Source: Aliiglaciecola lipolytica E3 | Lineage (GTDB): Bacteria > Pseudomonadota > Gammaproteobacteria > Enterobacterales > Alteromonadaceae | NCBI RefSeq assembly: GCF_000314975.1 | Contig: NZ_BAEN01000059.1 | Coordinates: 62,001-126,000, forward strand | Direction of reading: 5' to 3' | Length of the DNA: 64,000 nt | Shown: positions 34,533 through 42,967 of the stretch, piece by piece | Numbering within the stretch: the stretch's first letter is position 1 | Layout of the letters: the number at the start of each line of letters is the position of its first letter | Position numbers and translations under genes: made by a program | The notes under the pieces: generated by a model | What the model was told of the DNA's origin: nothing | What the model saw: the letters and a program-made list of their open reading frames with translations, nothing else | The model's database searches: none

Positions 34533-37514
34533 ATGGAAAAGCTAATAGTCTATTGTTTTGCGTTGTTTTTTACTCATACGATATTCGCACAGAATAAAAC
34601 GTTTTTAAGAATTGAAACAGGCGCACATACCGCTCCTATTAATCAAGTGTTGGCAACGTCAGACGGCAAGTTTCTGATCACTGCGGCCAATGATAAAACC
34701 ATTCGTGTCTGGGATATCGACAACGAAAAAGAGTCGAGACGGATTCTTGGCTTTATCGGAGAAGGGCCAGATGGCATGATTCATTACATCGGCTTAAGTC
34801 CTGACAATAATTTGTTAGCCGTGGCTGTACATCGAGGTGAATCGCATAATAAAGTCGCTGATGATCAAGATGTTATCCGAATATATGACTTTCATAGCGG
34901 CGACATTATAAAAGTACTCGATCCGCAAAATACCGATGACCTACTAACCGTTAACTTTAGTGATGACGGGAAATATCTGATATCGAGCTCAGAAGATCAC
35001 AGCATTCATATCTGGGATGTCGAGCAAATTCTAAATTCTGACCATTCGCGCCCTATGCATACCATCGTTGATAATAACTACTATCAACGCCCAAAAGCCG
35101 TAGAAATGTTTAAATTTGCGGATGATTACCGAATCGTGTCTGCTGATTACGGTTCTCGTTTTAAAGTTGTGAGCTTGTATTCGCTTGCGCAGAAAAAAGT
35201 GATTAATTCATTTAAGGCAAAAGATAGATTAACCCATTTGGCTATGAGCGATCGCTTCATAGCGGTGACCGGCTATGAACAACAAATCATGATTTTTGAT
35301 CATGATTTAAATCATGCGTTGAGTATACCTACAGACACTCAACCTACCGGACTACGCTTTTCCAATAATGGTGATCTATTACTTGTAGGGGCTAAGGAAA
35401 GCACCGAGGAAAAGCCTGTTTATGTGGCAGTCTTTGATGTGAACAATGATTTTAATAGGCTAAATAAATACTCCAAACACGGTTCAAGGGTGAATGATGT
35501 GACCTTCACTAACAATGGAATGGCCGTCAGCGCAGGAGGAGATAATAATGAAATACACATTTGGTCGCCAGTAACTTCAGAACTTCTTAAAACGTTTAAA
35601 GGTGTAGGTAATAACGTTTTTGCAGTGGGTATTGCAGACAAAACGTTAGCATTTGGCAATACTCAGCGTTTTCGAATGGATGTCAACAATTACGCACCAC
35701 TGGAGCATACGTTTGATTTGGTCGAACGTGACTTAATCCCGAATACGCCTGAAGATGAACTCACAAAGTTTAAACGTGCGCAAACAGAGTACGCCGATAG
35801 ACGTTTAAAAATTCTACCCCAACAAGGATGGGATTTAGCTGTTGAGGATTCGGTAAATCAATATCAGGTGTTGCGTAACGGTTGGTATTACCATGAAGCC
35901 TTTGGATTTGCGGACGACGGTACCATACTGTCAGGTGGACGAGGAGGAGAAGTAAGGGCGTATAGACTAGAAAACAACGACTTTTTTGCTCGTTTGACGA
36001 CAGATTTTATCGGCCATCAAGGTAAAGTGTGGGACTTGGCCAGTGAAGGTCAGTATGTTGTTACCGGTGGTGACGATCAAAGTGTAAGGATATGGAACTT
36101 AAGAGCAGTACAACAAAAACAAGTTCGTGCTTATCCTATGTTAAATCTGTTTGTGTCGTCACAGGGGGAGTGGATTGTTTGGAGCAAAAGTGGTTTCTAT
36201 GACGCGAGTACTTTAGGTGATTTACATGTTGGCTATCATGTTAATCAAGCAGAAGACGAAGCCGCATTGTTTTATTCCAGTGATCGATTTCTTAAAACAC
36301 TTTACCGTCCAGATGTGATAACCGCTATTTTAGAAACAGGCAGTGAAGACGCAGCACTTCAACAAATGGCGCTTCAAGCACAAGCCGTCGATTCCATTTT
36401 ACCGCCTAAAATCCAGTTATTAACAGAAAACCAGAAAACCCAACAAGCAGAAGTGACACTTTCCTTTGATGTTGAATTAGCGTCTGATCCGATTCAGCGA
36501 ATTTGGTTACTACGTAATGAAAAATTTTATCGCCAGTATCAAGGTAGTGACATTGCGCATGGTGGACGTTTTGAAAAAACAGTAGAACTGCTTCCCGGTA
36601 TTAATAATTTTACGTTATTTGCTGAAAGTAAAGTGGCGAAAAGTATCGCAAGCCGTGTATCAATTGAACTAGATGACAGCGAGTGGCAAGCGCGAGGGCG
36701 CATGCAGGAATCTTCGTTAATAAAAATTAAAGATACGCCTCCAGAGTTATTTTTGTTGATTGTTGGTGTGTCAGATTATGCAAATGCGAATAGCCAATTA
36801 AAAAGTATTAATTATGCACACATAGATGCAGAATCAGTGGCGAAAGCGTTTCAACTGCAACAAGGTAAGGCGTTTGCCAAGGTGGTTTCAAAAGTATTGT
36901 TAAATGAAGATGCCAATCGTGATTCTATAAAACAAGGCTTTAATTGGCTGCAACAACAAGTTGAGCAACGCGTTGCCTATAAAAAGAAAAACAATCTTAA
37001 AAGCGAAGACATTACTCTTATCTTTCTCGCTGGACATGGCGCAAAAGTTAATGAGGACTTTTTCTTCCTTGGCAATGACGCAAAAATCGAGGATATCGCC
37101 AATACAAGCGTAGATATTATGCTCGAAGCAGAGGTGTTTACAGCATTACCAAATCAATTAATTGTTATGACGGATGCTTGCCACTCGGGCACGATGGGGG
37201 GCGGTGTATTTAAAAATATTGATTCTAGAGAGTTGGGGAAGCGCCTTATATCACTGAATGACCGCGCGGTTTTTATTATTAATGCAACTCAAAAAGATAA
37301 GCCATCTTATGAAAGTTCGGAAATAGGGCATGGCATTTTTACCAAAGTCATGCTCGAAGCTCTGAAAACTGACAACGAGGTGTTTATTGAACCATTTATT
37401 ACCTTTATTCGTCGCAATGTTAAACGACAAACCGAGCATTTAGAACAAGGCCCACAAAAACCCCATACCGTTACGTTTGGCAGTGTGGATGACTACTTAT
37501 TACACAAAAACTAA
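34533..37514 (+). CDS. Exported WD40-repeat protein with C-terminal caspase-like protease domain
   Basis: The 993-residue protein starts with a signal peptide (residues 1-19, IFAQ). A WD40 propeller covers about residues 25-540; blades are marked by TIRVWDIDNE, SIHIWDVEQI, EIHIWSPVTSE and SVRIWNLRAVQ. A linker and beta region (about 600-725) follow, then a peptidase C14 (caspase/metacaspase) domain from about 740. The catalytic dyad is intact: His835 in FLAGHGA and Cys883 in TDACHSG. WD40-caspase fusions are known from bacterial signalling and conflict proteins, usually cytoplasmic; a signal peptide here implies periplasmic or surface action. The next gene starts 40 bases later and is probably co-transcribed. 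Substrate and trigger are unknown. Confidence 0.88.
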   Translation: MEKLIVYCFALFFTHTIFAQNKTFLRIETGAHTAPINQVLATSDGKFLITAANDKTIRVWDIDNEKESRRILGFIGEGPDGMIHYIGLSPDNNLLAVAVHRGESHNKVADDQDVIRIYDFHSGDIIKVLDPQNTDDLLTVNFSDDGKYLISSSEDHSIHIWDVEQILNSDHSRPMHTIVDNNYYQRPKAVEMFKFADDYRIVSADYGSRFKVVSLYSLAQKKVINSFKAKDRLTHLAMSDRFIAVTGYEQQIMIFDHDLNHALSIPTDTQPTGLRFSNNGDLLLVGAKESTEEKPVYVAVFDVNNDFNRLNKYSKHGSRVNDVTFTNNGMAVSAGGDNNEIHIWSPVTSELLKTFKGVGNNVFAVGIADKTLAFGNTQRFRMDVNNYAPLEHTFDLVERDLIPNTPEDELTKFKRAQTEYADRRLKILPQQGWDLAVEDSVNQYQVLRNGWYYHEAFGFADDGTILSGGRGGEVRAYRLENNDFFARLTTDFIGHQGKVWDLASEGQYVVTGGDDQSVRIWNLRAVQQKQVRAYPMLNLFVSSQGEWIVWSKSGFYDASTLGDLHVGYHVNQAEDEAALFYSSDRFLKTLYRPDVITAILETGSEDAALQQMALQAQAVDSILPPKIQLLTENQKTQQAEVTLSFDVELASDPIQRIWLLRNEKFYRQYQGSDIAHGGRFEKTVELLPGINNFTLFAESKVAKSIASRVSIELDDSEWQARGRMQESSLIKIKDTPPELFLLIVGVSDYANANSQLKSINYAHIDAESVAKAFQLQQGKAFAKVVSKVLLNEDANRDSIKQGFNWLQQQVEQRVAYKKKNNLKSEDITLIFLAGHGAKVNEDFFFLGNDAKIEDIANTSVDIMLEAEVFTALPNQLIVMTDACHSGTMGGGVFKNIDSRELGKRLISLNDRAVFIINATQKDKPSYESSEIGHGIFTKVMLEALKTDNEVFIEPFITFIRRNVKRQTEHLEQGPQKPHTVTFGSVDDYLLHKN

Positions 37515-37554
37515 TCCACTTAGTATGCGTTTTTTTTGAAAAGGAACTGAGAAA

Positions 37555-38190
37555 ATGAGTGAAAGCCAAACCATTGTGTCGATCCTTTATTTAGGAATAT
37601 TTAGACTATCTATCATTACCGTAGGTGCGATAAGTATCTATTTAGGCTACAAACTTTTTATTGCCGGAATTGGCGCTAACCAAGGCAATGAAGGTTCAGG
37701 TATGGAAGCCTCGATGGGAGGCACGACATTTGCCGTCAAAAATGCAGCCCCCGGAACATTTTTTGCGCTGTTTGGGGTGGTGCTAATTAGTGCAATGTTA
37801 ATTAATGCGCCAGCAGAGGTGACTTATCAAAGCCCGGGTCAAGCTACTCCAACAACAGACTCTACTCAGATATCGGGAGAGTCCATCAGCTTTAGAGGCA
37901 ATGGCGAAAATGACGTCAAAGCGGATGATAAGGCGTTAGCGTCTCGTATTAACAATTATGCTTGGGATTTGTTTGATAAAGGTGAAACAGAAACCGCGTT
38001 AACATTCGCCTTGCTCGCTAACCGTACGCATCCCAAAGAAGGTAATATTTTAGATTCGATAGCTGAATTTTTGTATGCGTTAGGTCAATATGAAGCGGCA
38101 TTGCAATTTAAGCAAGAAGCGATTCTACAAGATGCGAGCCTGGCAACAGATTTACAAAAATATCAACAAAAGGTGCAAACAGCACCTTAG
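37555..38190 (+). CDS. Membrane protein with TPR-like C-terminus, partner of the caspase-WD40 gene
   Basis: The 211-residue product has two hydrophobic helices (about residues 10-33 and 64-85) separated by a Gly-rich stretch (GIGANQGNEGSGMEASMGG), then a low-complexity linker rich in S, T and P, and a helical C-terminal part (about 125-211) with TPR-like pattern: INNYAWDLFDKGETETALTF, then ILDSIAEFLYALGQYEAALQFKQEAI. AAGGAACTGAGAAA precedes the ATG. The 40-base spacing from the caspase gene suggests one operon; the protein could be the membrane anchor or receptor for it. I do not recognise a named family. Confidence 0.75.
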   Translation: MSESQTIVSILYLGIFRLSIITVGAISIYLGYKLFIAGIGANQGNEGSGMEASMGGTTFAVKNAAPGTFFALFGVVLISAMLINAPAEVTYQSPGQATPTTDSTQISGESISFRGNGENDVKADDKALASRINNYAWDLFDKGETETALTFALLANRTHPKEGNILDSIAEFLYALGQYEAALQFKQEAILQDASLATDLQKYQQKVQTAP

Positions 38191-38213
38191 TTTACTTGTT
38201 GCGTTTGTGGTGT

Positions 38214-38777
38214 TTACTCCATCGCGATAAGCGCTTGTTCTATCGCGAAAACATGTTCATCTGTTTCATTATGTTCTCTTAGTGCATGAGCAAGTTGGTA
38301 TACGTAATCACGGTTCTTGCCACTGGGACCAGTTGAATTAAATATTTGTTTGGCGATACTGGAAATACTAGCTTCACCTAGGTATGCAGCGTTGTCTGGG
38401 CTAGCAATATAAACTAGGCCACAGACTACTCGGTTGTTGGTTAACTGAATGGCTATTTCATCGCGTAAATAGCCGTTTTTTTCTCGGTGATCTAAATGTG
38501 CAAATACATCATGACTGACTTTAAATGCTCTGCCAAAACAACGTGCGCTTTTTTCTGGAATTAATGTAAGCACCCTGCCTGGATTGTCAGGCGTACCTCG
38601 GTGATCATGGCTGCCTTGCCAAAAACGGCGTGCATAATTTTCGATATATGCGAATTCACTCGCTTCATATTCAAAGTCTACTTTATAAATGAGCGAGCCA
38701 TAACCAAAAAGCCAAATCTCATCGTAATCAGCTAGGTTTTGTCGTTGTTTGTTTAGAGCTTGGGTATCAAAAGGCAT
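38214..38777 (-). CDS. ChaC-like gamma-glutamylcyclotransferase
   Basis: ChaC enzymes cut glutathione into 5-oxoproline and Cys-Gly. The 187-residue product has the substrate-binding FGYGSLIYKVDF loop, RRFWQGSHDHRGTPDNPGRVLTL, the catalytic-glutamate region HREKNGYLRDE and a C-terminal helix pair. It is in the usual size range of the family. The gene is convergent with the membrane TPR gene (23 bases between) and shares its strand with a UspA-type gene 19 bases upstream, so a small stress-related operon is likely. Confidence 0.92.
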   Translation of the reverse strand: MPFDTQALNKQRQNLADYDEIWLFGYGSLIYKVDFEYEASEFAYIENYARRFWQGSHDHRGTPDNPGRVLTLIPEKSARCFGRAFKVSHDVFAHLDHREKNGYLRDEIAIQLTNNRVVCGLVYIASPDNAAYLGEASISSIAKQIFNSTGPSGKNRDYVYQLAHALREHNETDEHVFAIEQALIAME

Positions 38778-38796
38778 GCATTAGAACTCAAACTTT

Positions 38797-39207
38797 TCAT
38801 TTTTCCGTCTTAGCAATTCTGACTAACGAAACATCACAATCAGCATAATTTGCCACACCGTTGGCGGTAGAACCAATCAATGCTTGAATTCCTTTTTTAG
38901 AATGTGTTCCCAACATAATTAAGTCTGCTTTCCGTTTTATCGCTTCGTTACATATAAGTTCGTATGGCTTGCCCACTTTAATAATTCTATTTTTTTTGGT
39001 TACACCAAAATCGACGCAGAGCTCTTCGATTTTAGGCGTGACTTTTTCTTTTAATTCTTTTTGATAATCCTTTGGCAGTAACTTGTATGGGAGAACATGC
39101 ATAACAAGTAATTTACTGTTATACAATTTGGCCATTGCAGCCGCTTTTGCGAGTACAAGTTTACCTTCTGTGGATGCCTCAATTGCACACAAAATAGTTT
39201 TATACAT
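38797..39207 (-). CDS. Universal stress protein (UspA family)
   Basis: The 136-residue product is a single Usp domain: MYKTILCAIEAS strand, VMHVLPY, and the nucleotide-binding loop LIMLGTHSKKGIQALIGSTANGV followed by DCDVSLVR. I place the start at the ATG at 39207, which has GAGAG 9 bases upstream and gives the standard MYKTIL beginning; an ATG at 39228 would add MSHERPI and has no ribosome binding site. It lies directly upstream of chaC-like on the same strand. Confidence 0.9.
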   Translation of the reverse strand: MYKTILCAIEASTEGKLVLAKAAAMAKLYNSKLLVMHVLPYKLLPKDYQKELKEKVTPKIEELCVDFGVTKKNRIIKVGKPYELICNEAIKRKADLIMLGTHSKKGIQALIGSTANGVANYADCDVSLVRIAKTEK

Positions 39208-39609
39208 AATCGGTCTCTCATGTGACATAAGTTAAAATATTTATCGCTTAATACTACTGTCAAGTTAACTGAAAATATATGTTTTGGTGTGGATTGTTTA
39301 CTCAAAATGCCACTTACTAAGTCACTTCAAATAATTTCACTCTAAATTAACGGATACCACTCTAACGCGTTTTGCGAGAAGCGGAAAATGACCTGTTGCA
39401 TTTCGTATCCAACAAAGCGCGATTTAACAATAATCGACTTTATGGAGATGATTTATCCTAAATTGACGATAAACAAAGATATTCCCTTTCCTTTGGTAAA
39501 TTAATTGGGCTCAACTTTTAAATTGTTTGATTTTTAGTCAGTTTGTCTTGTGGTTAGCCATTCTAAAGTCTATTGTTGAGATAACTTTATTGCTTGGACT
39601 GAAATTGTT
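39208..39609. other. 402-base gap upstream of the PEP-CTERM/TIR pair
   Basis: AT-rich divergent intergenic region with no supported gene. The heptamer CACTCTA occurs twice 20 bases apart near 39339-39366, without obvious meaning. It must hold promoters for the usp gene and for the PEP-CTERM gene, but no consensus pair stands out. Confidence 0.4.
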
Positions 39610-40737
39610 ATGGATACGTTTTTCAAACCTCTCATTGTTTTATTCTTGTTGTTCATGCATGGACCTTTGCATGCCAGTATCATCGCTGTATTAACTGAAT
39701 CTACCGCCATGGGCACCTTTAGAGATGACGTAGATGGTAATCCCATAACTGTTAATTATTCTGGATCTCAAATCAATGAGACGGCTGAAATTGTAGATGG
39801 TTCTTCGGCTATTTTTGATAGTACATCTAGTCTTGGGGAAGATGTTATTTTTTTCCAAAACGGTAATGCTTCATACGGTAGTCAAGCGTTGTCAGTTTCG
39901 CGAACTGTGGTGGATATTTCATTTGAAAACACAGGTAGCACTTCAATTCGGCCAACTTTGAATTCTCAGATAACTCCAGCTGGATTAGGCATCTACGTAT
40001 CTGGTTGTGGAGGTCGTGATCTGCGTACTTGTGAATTGCGAGATGATGGAGACTATGATTGGCAAGACGTAGGAAATGAAGTCGCACCGGGCGAGGCTGC
40101 AGTGGGTAGTTATTTTGATTTCAAAGTGGTTTCTGGTGAGGATGTATTATTCGAGTTAACTGGCGGCTTGTCATTGATTATTGGCGAGAATGGTAATCCA
40201 AATACGATTGTGCAAGATTTCGATGGTGTAGAAAACTTTCTAACCAATTTTCGACAAACATCGCCTGAAGGAACTGAGCAACAAATTAGTTTCGATTGGG
40301 AGGCTACAGACTTTCTTGTGGAGTTTCCTGAATGGCTGACACTTGATCCAGGTGAAACTGGAACACTATCTTACATTACCGAAGTGACGACTTTTTCTAA
40401 CGCATTTTGTTATGGTGAAGGTCGTACGGCATGCCCAATTGCATTTGGTGCATTTGGAGACCCCATTGGGCGTGGCGGATCATCGGGTTCTAGACCTCCT
40501 GAATCAGAGCGGCAATTATTTGCAACTCAAACGCTACCAGATTCAGTTATAAATGGTATCGATATTGGTTTGTATGAATTCAACATCCCCAGTTTTGAAA
40601 ACGGTGAAATAGGGTTTAAAGCGATTAGTGGGCCTGGAATTACACCCAGCGTCTCTGTTCCTGAACCTACAACAATAACGCTATTAATGCTGGGAACCGC
40701 ATTTTTTACAATGCGTCGAAAACGTCCATTAAATTAA
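39610..40737 (+). CDS. PEP-CTERM sorted exported protein of unknown function
   Basis: The 375-residue product has a signal peptide (hydrophobic PLIVLFLLFMHG, cut near LHAS), a beta-rich extracellular body with many S, T, G and N residues, and a C-terminal PEP-CTERM tail: SVPEPTTITLLMLGTAFF followed by RRKR. Such tails are recognised by exosortase/archaeosortase-type enzymes and mark proteins for the surface or exopolysaccharide matrix. Four cysteines sit in two pairs (SGCGGRDLRTCE, FCYGEGRTACP) and may form disulfides. It is followed after 7 bases by the TIR-TPR gene, so the two are very likely co-transcribed. No exosortase gene is in the window. Confidence 0.85.
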   Translation: MDTFFKPLIVLFLLFMHGPLHASIIAVLTESTAMGTFRDDVDGNPITVNYSGSQINETAEIVDGSSAIFDSTSSLGEDVIFFQNGNASYGSQALSVSRTVVDISFENTGSTSIRPTLNSQITPAGLGIYVSGCGGRDLRTCELRDDGDYDWQDVGNEVAPGEAAVGSYFDFKVVSGEDVLFELTGGLSLIIGENGNPNTIVQDFDGVENFLTNFRQTSPEGTEQQISFDWEATDFLVEFPEWLTLDPGETGTLSYITEVTTFSNAFCYGEGRTACPIAFGAFGDPIGRGGSSGSRPPESERQLFATQTLPDSVINGIDIGLYEFNIPSFENGEIGFKAISGPGITPSVSVPEPTTITLLMLGTAFFTMRRKRPLN

Positions 40738-40744
40738 ACTTAAC

Positions 40745-42667
40745 ATGACAACAAATCAGGACGATCAGGCAGCAGGACCAGCATATAGAGCATTCATTAG
40801 CTACAGTCATCAAGATAAAGTGGTTGCTAGTTGGTTACACAAGGAATTAGAACGTTACCGGTTGCCGAAAAAGCTTATTGGCAAAGATACGTCTTTAGGT
40901 GCCGTACCTGCGCGACTTTCACCGATATTTCGTGATCAAGATGAACTACCGGCTAGCGGCAATTTGGGTCATGAGTTACAAGATGCGTTAGCCCGCTCGC
41001 TTTTTTTGATCGTGATATGCTCGCCTGCTTCCGCTGTGTCCAAATGGGTCAATGAAGAAATCCGTCAATTTAAAGTAATCCATGGCGCAGACAGGGTGCT
41101 TGCCCTTGTGGTTGACGGAGTACCTAATGCTAAACCAGGCGCTAAGCAACAAGAGTGTTTTGCTCCCGCACTTAAATTTGTTGTTGCGGCCGATGGCACA
41201 TTAACTGATGAACCAAGTGAGCCTATCGCAGCCGATTTGCGAAAAAGTGCAGACGGAAAAAAGCTAGCTAAATTTAAACTTATCAGTGGATTAACAGGTT
41301 TACGTCTGGATGATTTGGTTCAACGAGAAGCTGCACGACGTATTCGCATTCTGGTACAAATTAGTGTGGCATCTGTACTTGCCGCTATATTTTCGGTGGG
41401 ACTGGCCATCTACGCAAATGAACAGCGATTGGAAGCTAACACACAAAGAGAAATTGCCGAGCAAGAATCTGCCACTGCGCGTGCTGTCTCAGATTTTTTA
41501 GTGAGCATCTTTGAAAGAGCAAACTCATTGGATGAGAACCCCAATGCCATAACTGCGAGATCGATTCTCGATCGAGGTTCGCAGCGAATCACGGATGAAC
41601 TTGCCGATCAACCTCTGGTGCAAAGTCGCCTGTCAGCAACCATAGCTCGTGCGTATAATAATTTGGGATTGTTTAATCAAGCTATCGATATCGTCGATTC
41701 AACGTTGGCTACTTCAGGTGTTGAGAATTCTGCAGCATATTTAATAAAGGCGGAGGCGTTACATCGAAAAGGGGAACTCGAATTATCGATGGCGGCAGCA
41801 AAGCATGCTCAAAATTTAGTTGAACTAGAACATCTGGGAGAAACGACCCGAGTCGCAGCTAAAAAACGTGCAGATATCGCACGTATTCAAGCGGTTATTC
41901 ATTATCAGCTAGGCCAACATGATGCTGGTTTGGTCGCCTTTGGCAACGCATTAAAGGAACTAGAAAGCGTACCTGAGCCGAATAAAGTGGAAATTGCTAA
42001 TACATTACAAAATCGCGCATTGTTATTATCTGATGCAGGTGAAATGGTTTGGGCTGCAAACGATCTTGCCAGAGCAAAAGAGCTTGTTCTTGCGAGCGTC
42101 GGCGATCAAGATATTCTGCTAGGGCAAATTGCACTCGCACAAGCCCAAGTTAACTTTCTAAGTGGAAATTTAGAACCTGCACTCGACCAGATTAAAAATG
42201 CAATTGCCGTTTTGCAGCGAATTTTAGAAAACGACAATCCGACCCTTGCGGATGCTTACTCTATGCTGGGACAAATCCAGCATGCTTTGGGGGATTTAGA
42301 TCAAGCGAAAACTGCATTGACTCAAGCAGTATCCATATATACAAAAGCCTATGCTGGGCGACATTATTTAAGTGGCATCGCAGAGGTTTATTTAGGATTG
42401 ATTGCTGGCGACCAAAAAGATCTAGTTGGCGCACTTGCCCATTTTGAGGAAGCTAAACTTCACTATGATGTCAGTTATGGAGAGATTCATGCTAACCATG
42501 GTGACTTGCTTGTAAACCGCGCTACTGTACTTGCAGCGGCTGGCGATATAGAAAGTGCTGAACGAGATTGTAAATCTGGAATGGACATTCTGAATGCCAC
42601 CTTAGGAAACAAAGCGGCGTTTACACAGCAACTTCAGGCTGTTTGTGATGAACTACAAAACAAATGA
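40745..42667 (+). CDS. TIR domain - transmembrane - TPR protein
   Basis: The 640-residue protein begins with a TIR domain (about residues 14-150): AFISYSHQDKVVASWLHKEL, IFRDQDELPASGNLG, and LFLIVICSPASAVSKWVNEE. Glu105 in KWVNEE aligns with the catalytic glutamate of SARM1-type TIR NADases (Glu642), so NAD cleavage is possible. A single transmembrane helix (about 201-223) follows, then a short coiled coil and a long TPR array (about 290-640; for example ARAYNNLGLFNQAIDIVDST, YSMLGQIQHALGDLDQAKTA). The TIR domain would face the cytoplasm and the TPR part the periplasm, or the reverse. No Shine-Dalgarno is visible, which suggests coupling to the PEP-CTERM gene 7 bases upstream. Thoeris or CBASS partner genes are absent. 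Confidence 0.9.
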   Translation: MTTNQDDQAAGPAYRAFISYSHQDKVVASWLHKELERYRLPKKLIGKDTSLGAVPARLSPIFRDQDELPASGNLGHELQDALARSLFLIVICSPASAVSKWVNEEIRQFKVIHGADRVLALVVDGVPNAKPGAKQQECFAPALKFVVAADGTLTDEPSEPIAADLRKSADGKKLAKFKLISGLTGLRLDDLVQREAARRIRILVQISVASVLAAIFSVGLAIYANEQRLEANTQREIAEQESATARAVSDFLVSIFERANSLDENPNAITARSILDRGSQRITDELADQPLVQSRLSATIARAYNNLGLFNQAIDIVDSTLATSGVENSAAYLIKAEALHRKGELELSMAAAKHAQNLVELEHLGETTRVAAKKRADIARIQAVIHYQLGQHDAGLVAFGNALKELESVPEPNKVEIANTLQNRALLLSDAGEMVWAANDLARAKELVLASVGDQDILLGQIALAQAQVNFLSGNLEPALDQIKNAIAVLQRILENDNPTLADAYSMLGQIQHALGDLDQAKTALTQAVSIYTKAYAGRHYLSGIAEVYLGLIAGDQKDLVGALAHFEEAKLHYDVSYGEIHANHGDLLVNRATVLAAAGDIESAERDCKSGMDILNATLGNKAAFTQQLQAVCDELQNK

Positions 42668-42776
42668 TTATTGTTGAATGACTTCTAAGCAAGCGCATTT
42701 AATTGCAATATCTATTTAAAACGGCTTCAACATTATAGAACTTATAAATATAAATGCGTTTGGAAAGGTATTAAAA

Positions 42777-42905
42777 ATGCTTGAATCCTCTTTTTTACTA
42801 AACAAAAATCCGGTAGGGTTTTTAGGCGATTTATTATAGTTATTTGTTTTAATTGAAGTTATTTTAATTGGGATAATTTACCTTATTAATAAAATCGATC
42901 TGTAA
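42777..42905 (+). pseudogene. Possible small membrane-protein ORF broken by an amber codon
   Basis: An ATG at 42777 is preceded by GGAAAGG at 8 bases, one of the best ribosome binding sites in the window. It encodes MLESSFLLNKNPVGFLGDLL, then TAG (42837-42839), and the same frame continues for 21 codons encoding an almost purely hydrophobic, helix-forming segment (LFVLIEVILIGIIYLI, then NKIDL) to TAA at 42903-42905. Read through, it would be a 42-codon single-span membrane protein. It may be a 20-residue peptide, a decayed small gene, or chance in AT-rich DNA. Confidence 0.3.
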
Positions 42906-42931
42906 AAGTTAAATTATTCTTGTTTAGACGG

Positions 42932-42950
42932 TTGACATATAGACGTCTAT
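42932..42950 (+). promoter_or_regulatory. TTGACA box and perfect palindrome upstream of the thr leader
   Basis: TTGACA (42932-42937) is followed by ATAGACGTCTAT (42939-42950), a perfect 12-base inverted repeat 17 bases before the thrL start. A second TAGACG lies at 42925-42930, so GTTTAGACG upstream could also pair with CGTCTATAC. An operator or an RNA hairpin at the 5' end of the leader are both possible. Confidence 0.35.
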
Positions 42951-42967
42951 ACGGCAAATTGAGCCCC

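Larger units (their letters stand above)
42668..42967. other. 300-base AT-rich gap between the TIR gene and the thr leader
   Basis: It contains a short frame with a strong ribosome binding site and an in-frame amber codon (separate entry), then a TTGACA hexamer at 42932-42937 and a perfect 12-base palindrome ATAGACGTCTAT at 42939-42950 just before thrL. The TTGACA has no convincing -10 at 16-18 bases, so the thr promoter is not fixed. No terminator for the TIR gene was found. Confidence 0.5.

Noticed and set aside
40745-42667. Naming the TIR gene as part of Thoeris or CBASS
   Set aside because: No ThsA-type, cyclase, SIR2 or SLOG partner is nearby, and the membrane helix plus TPR layout does not match those systems.
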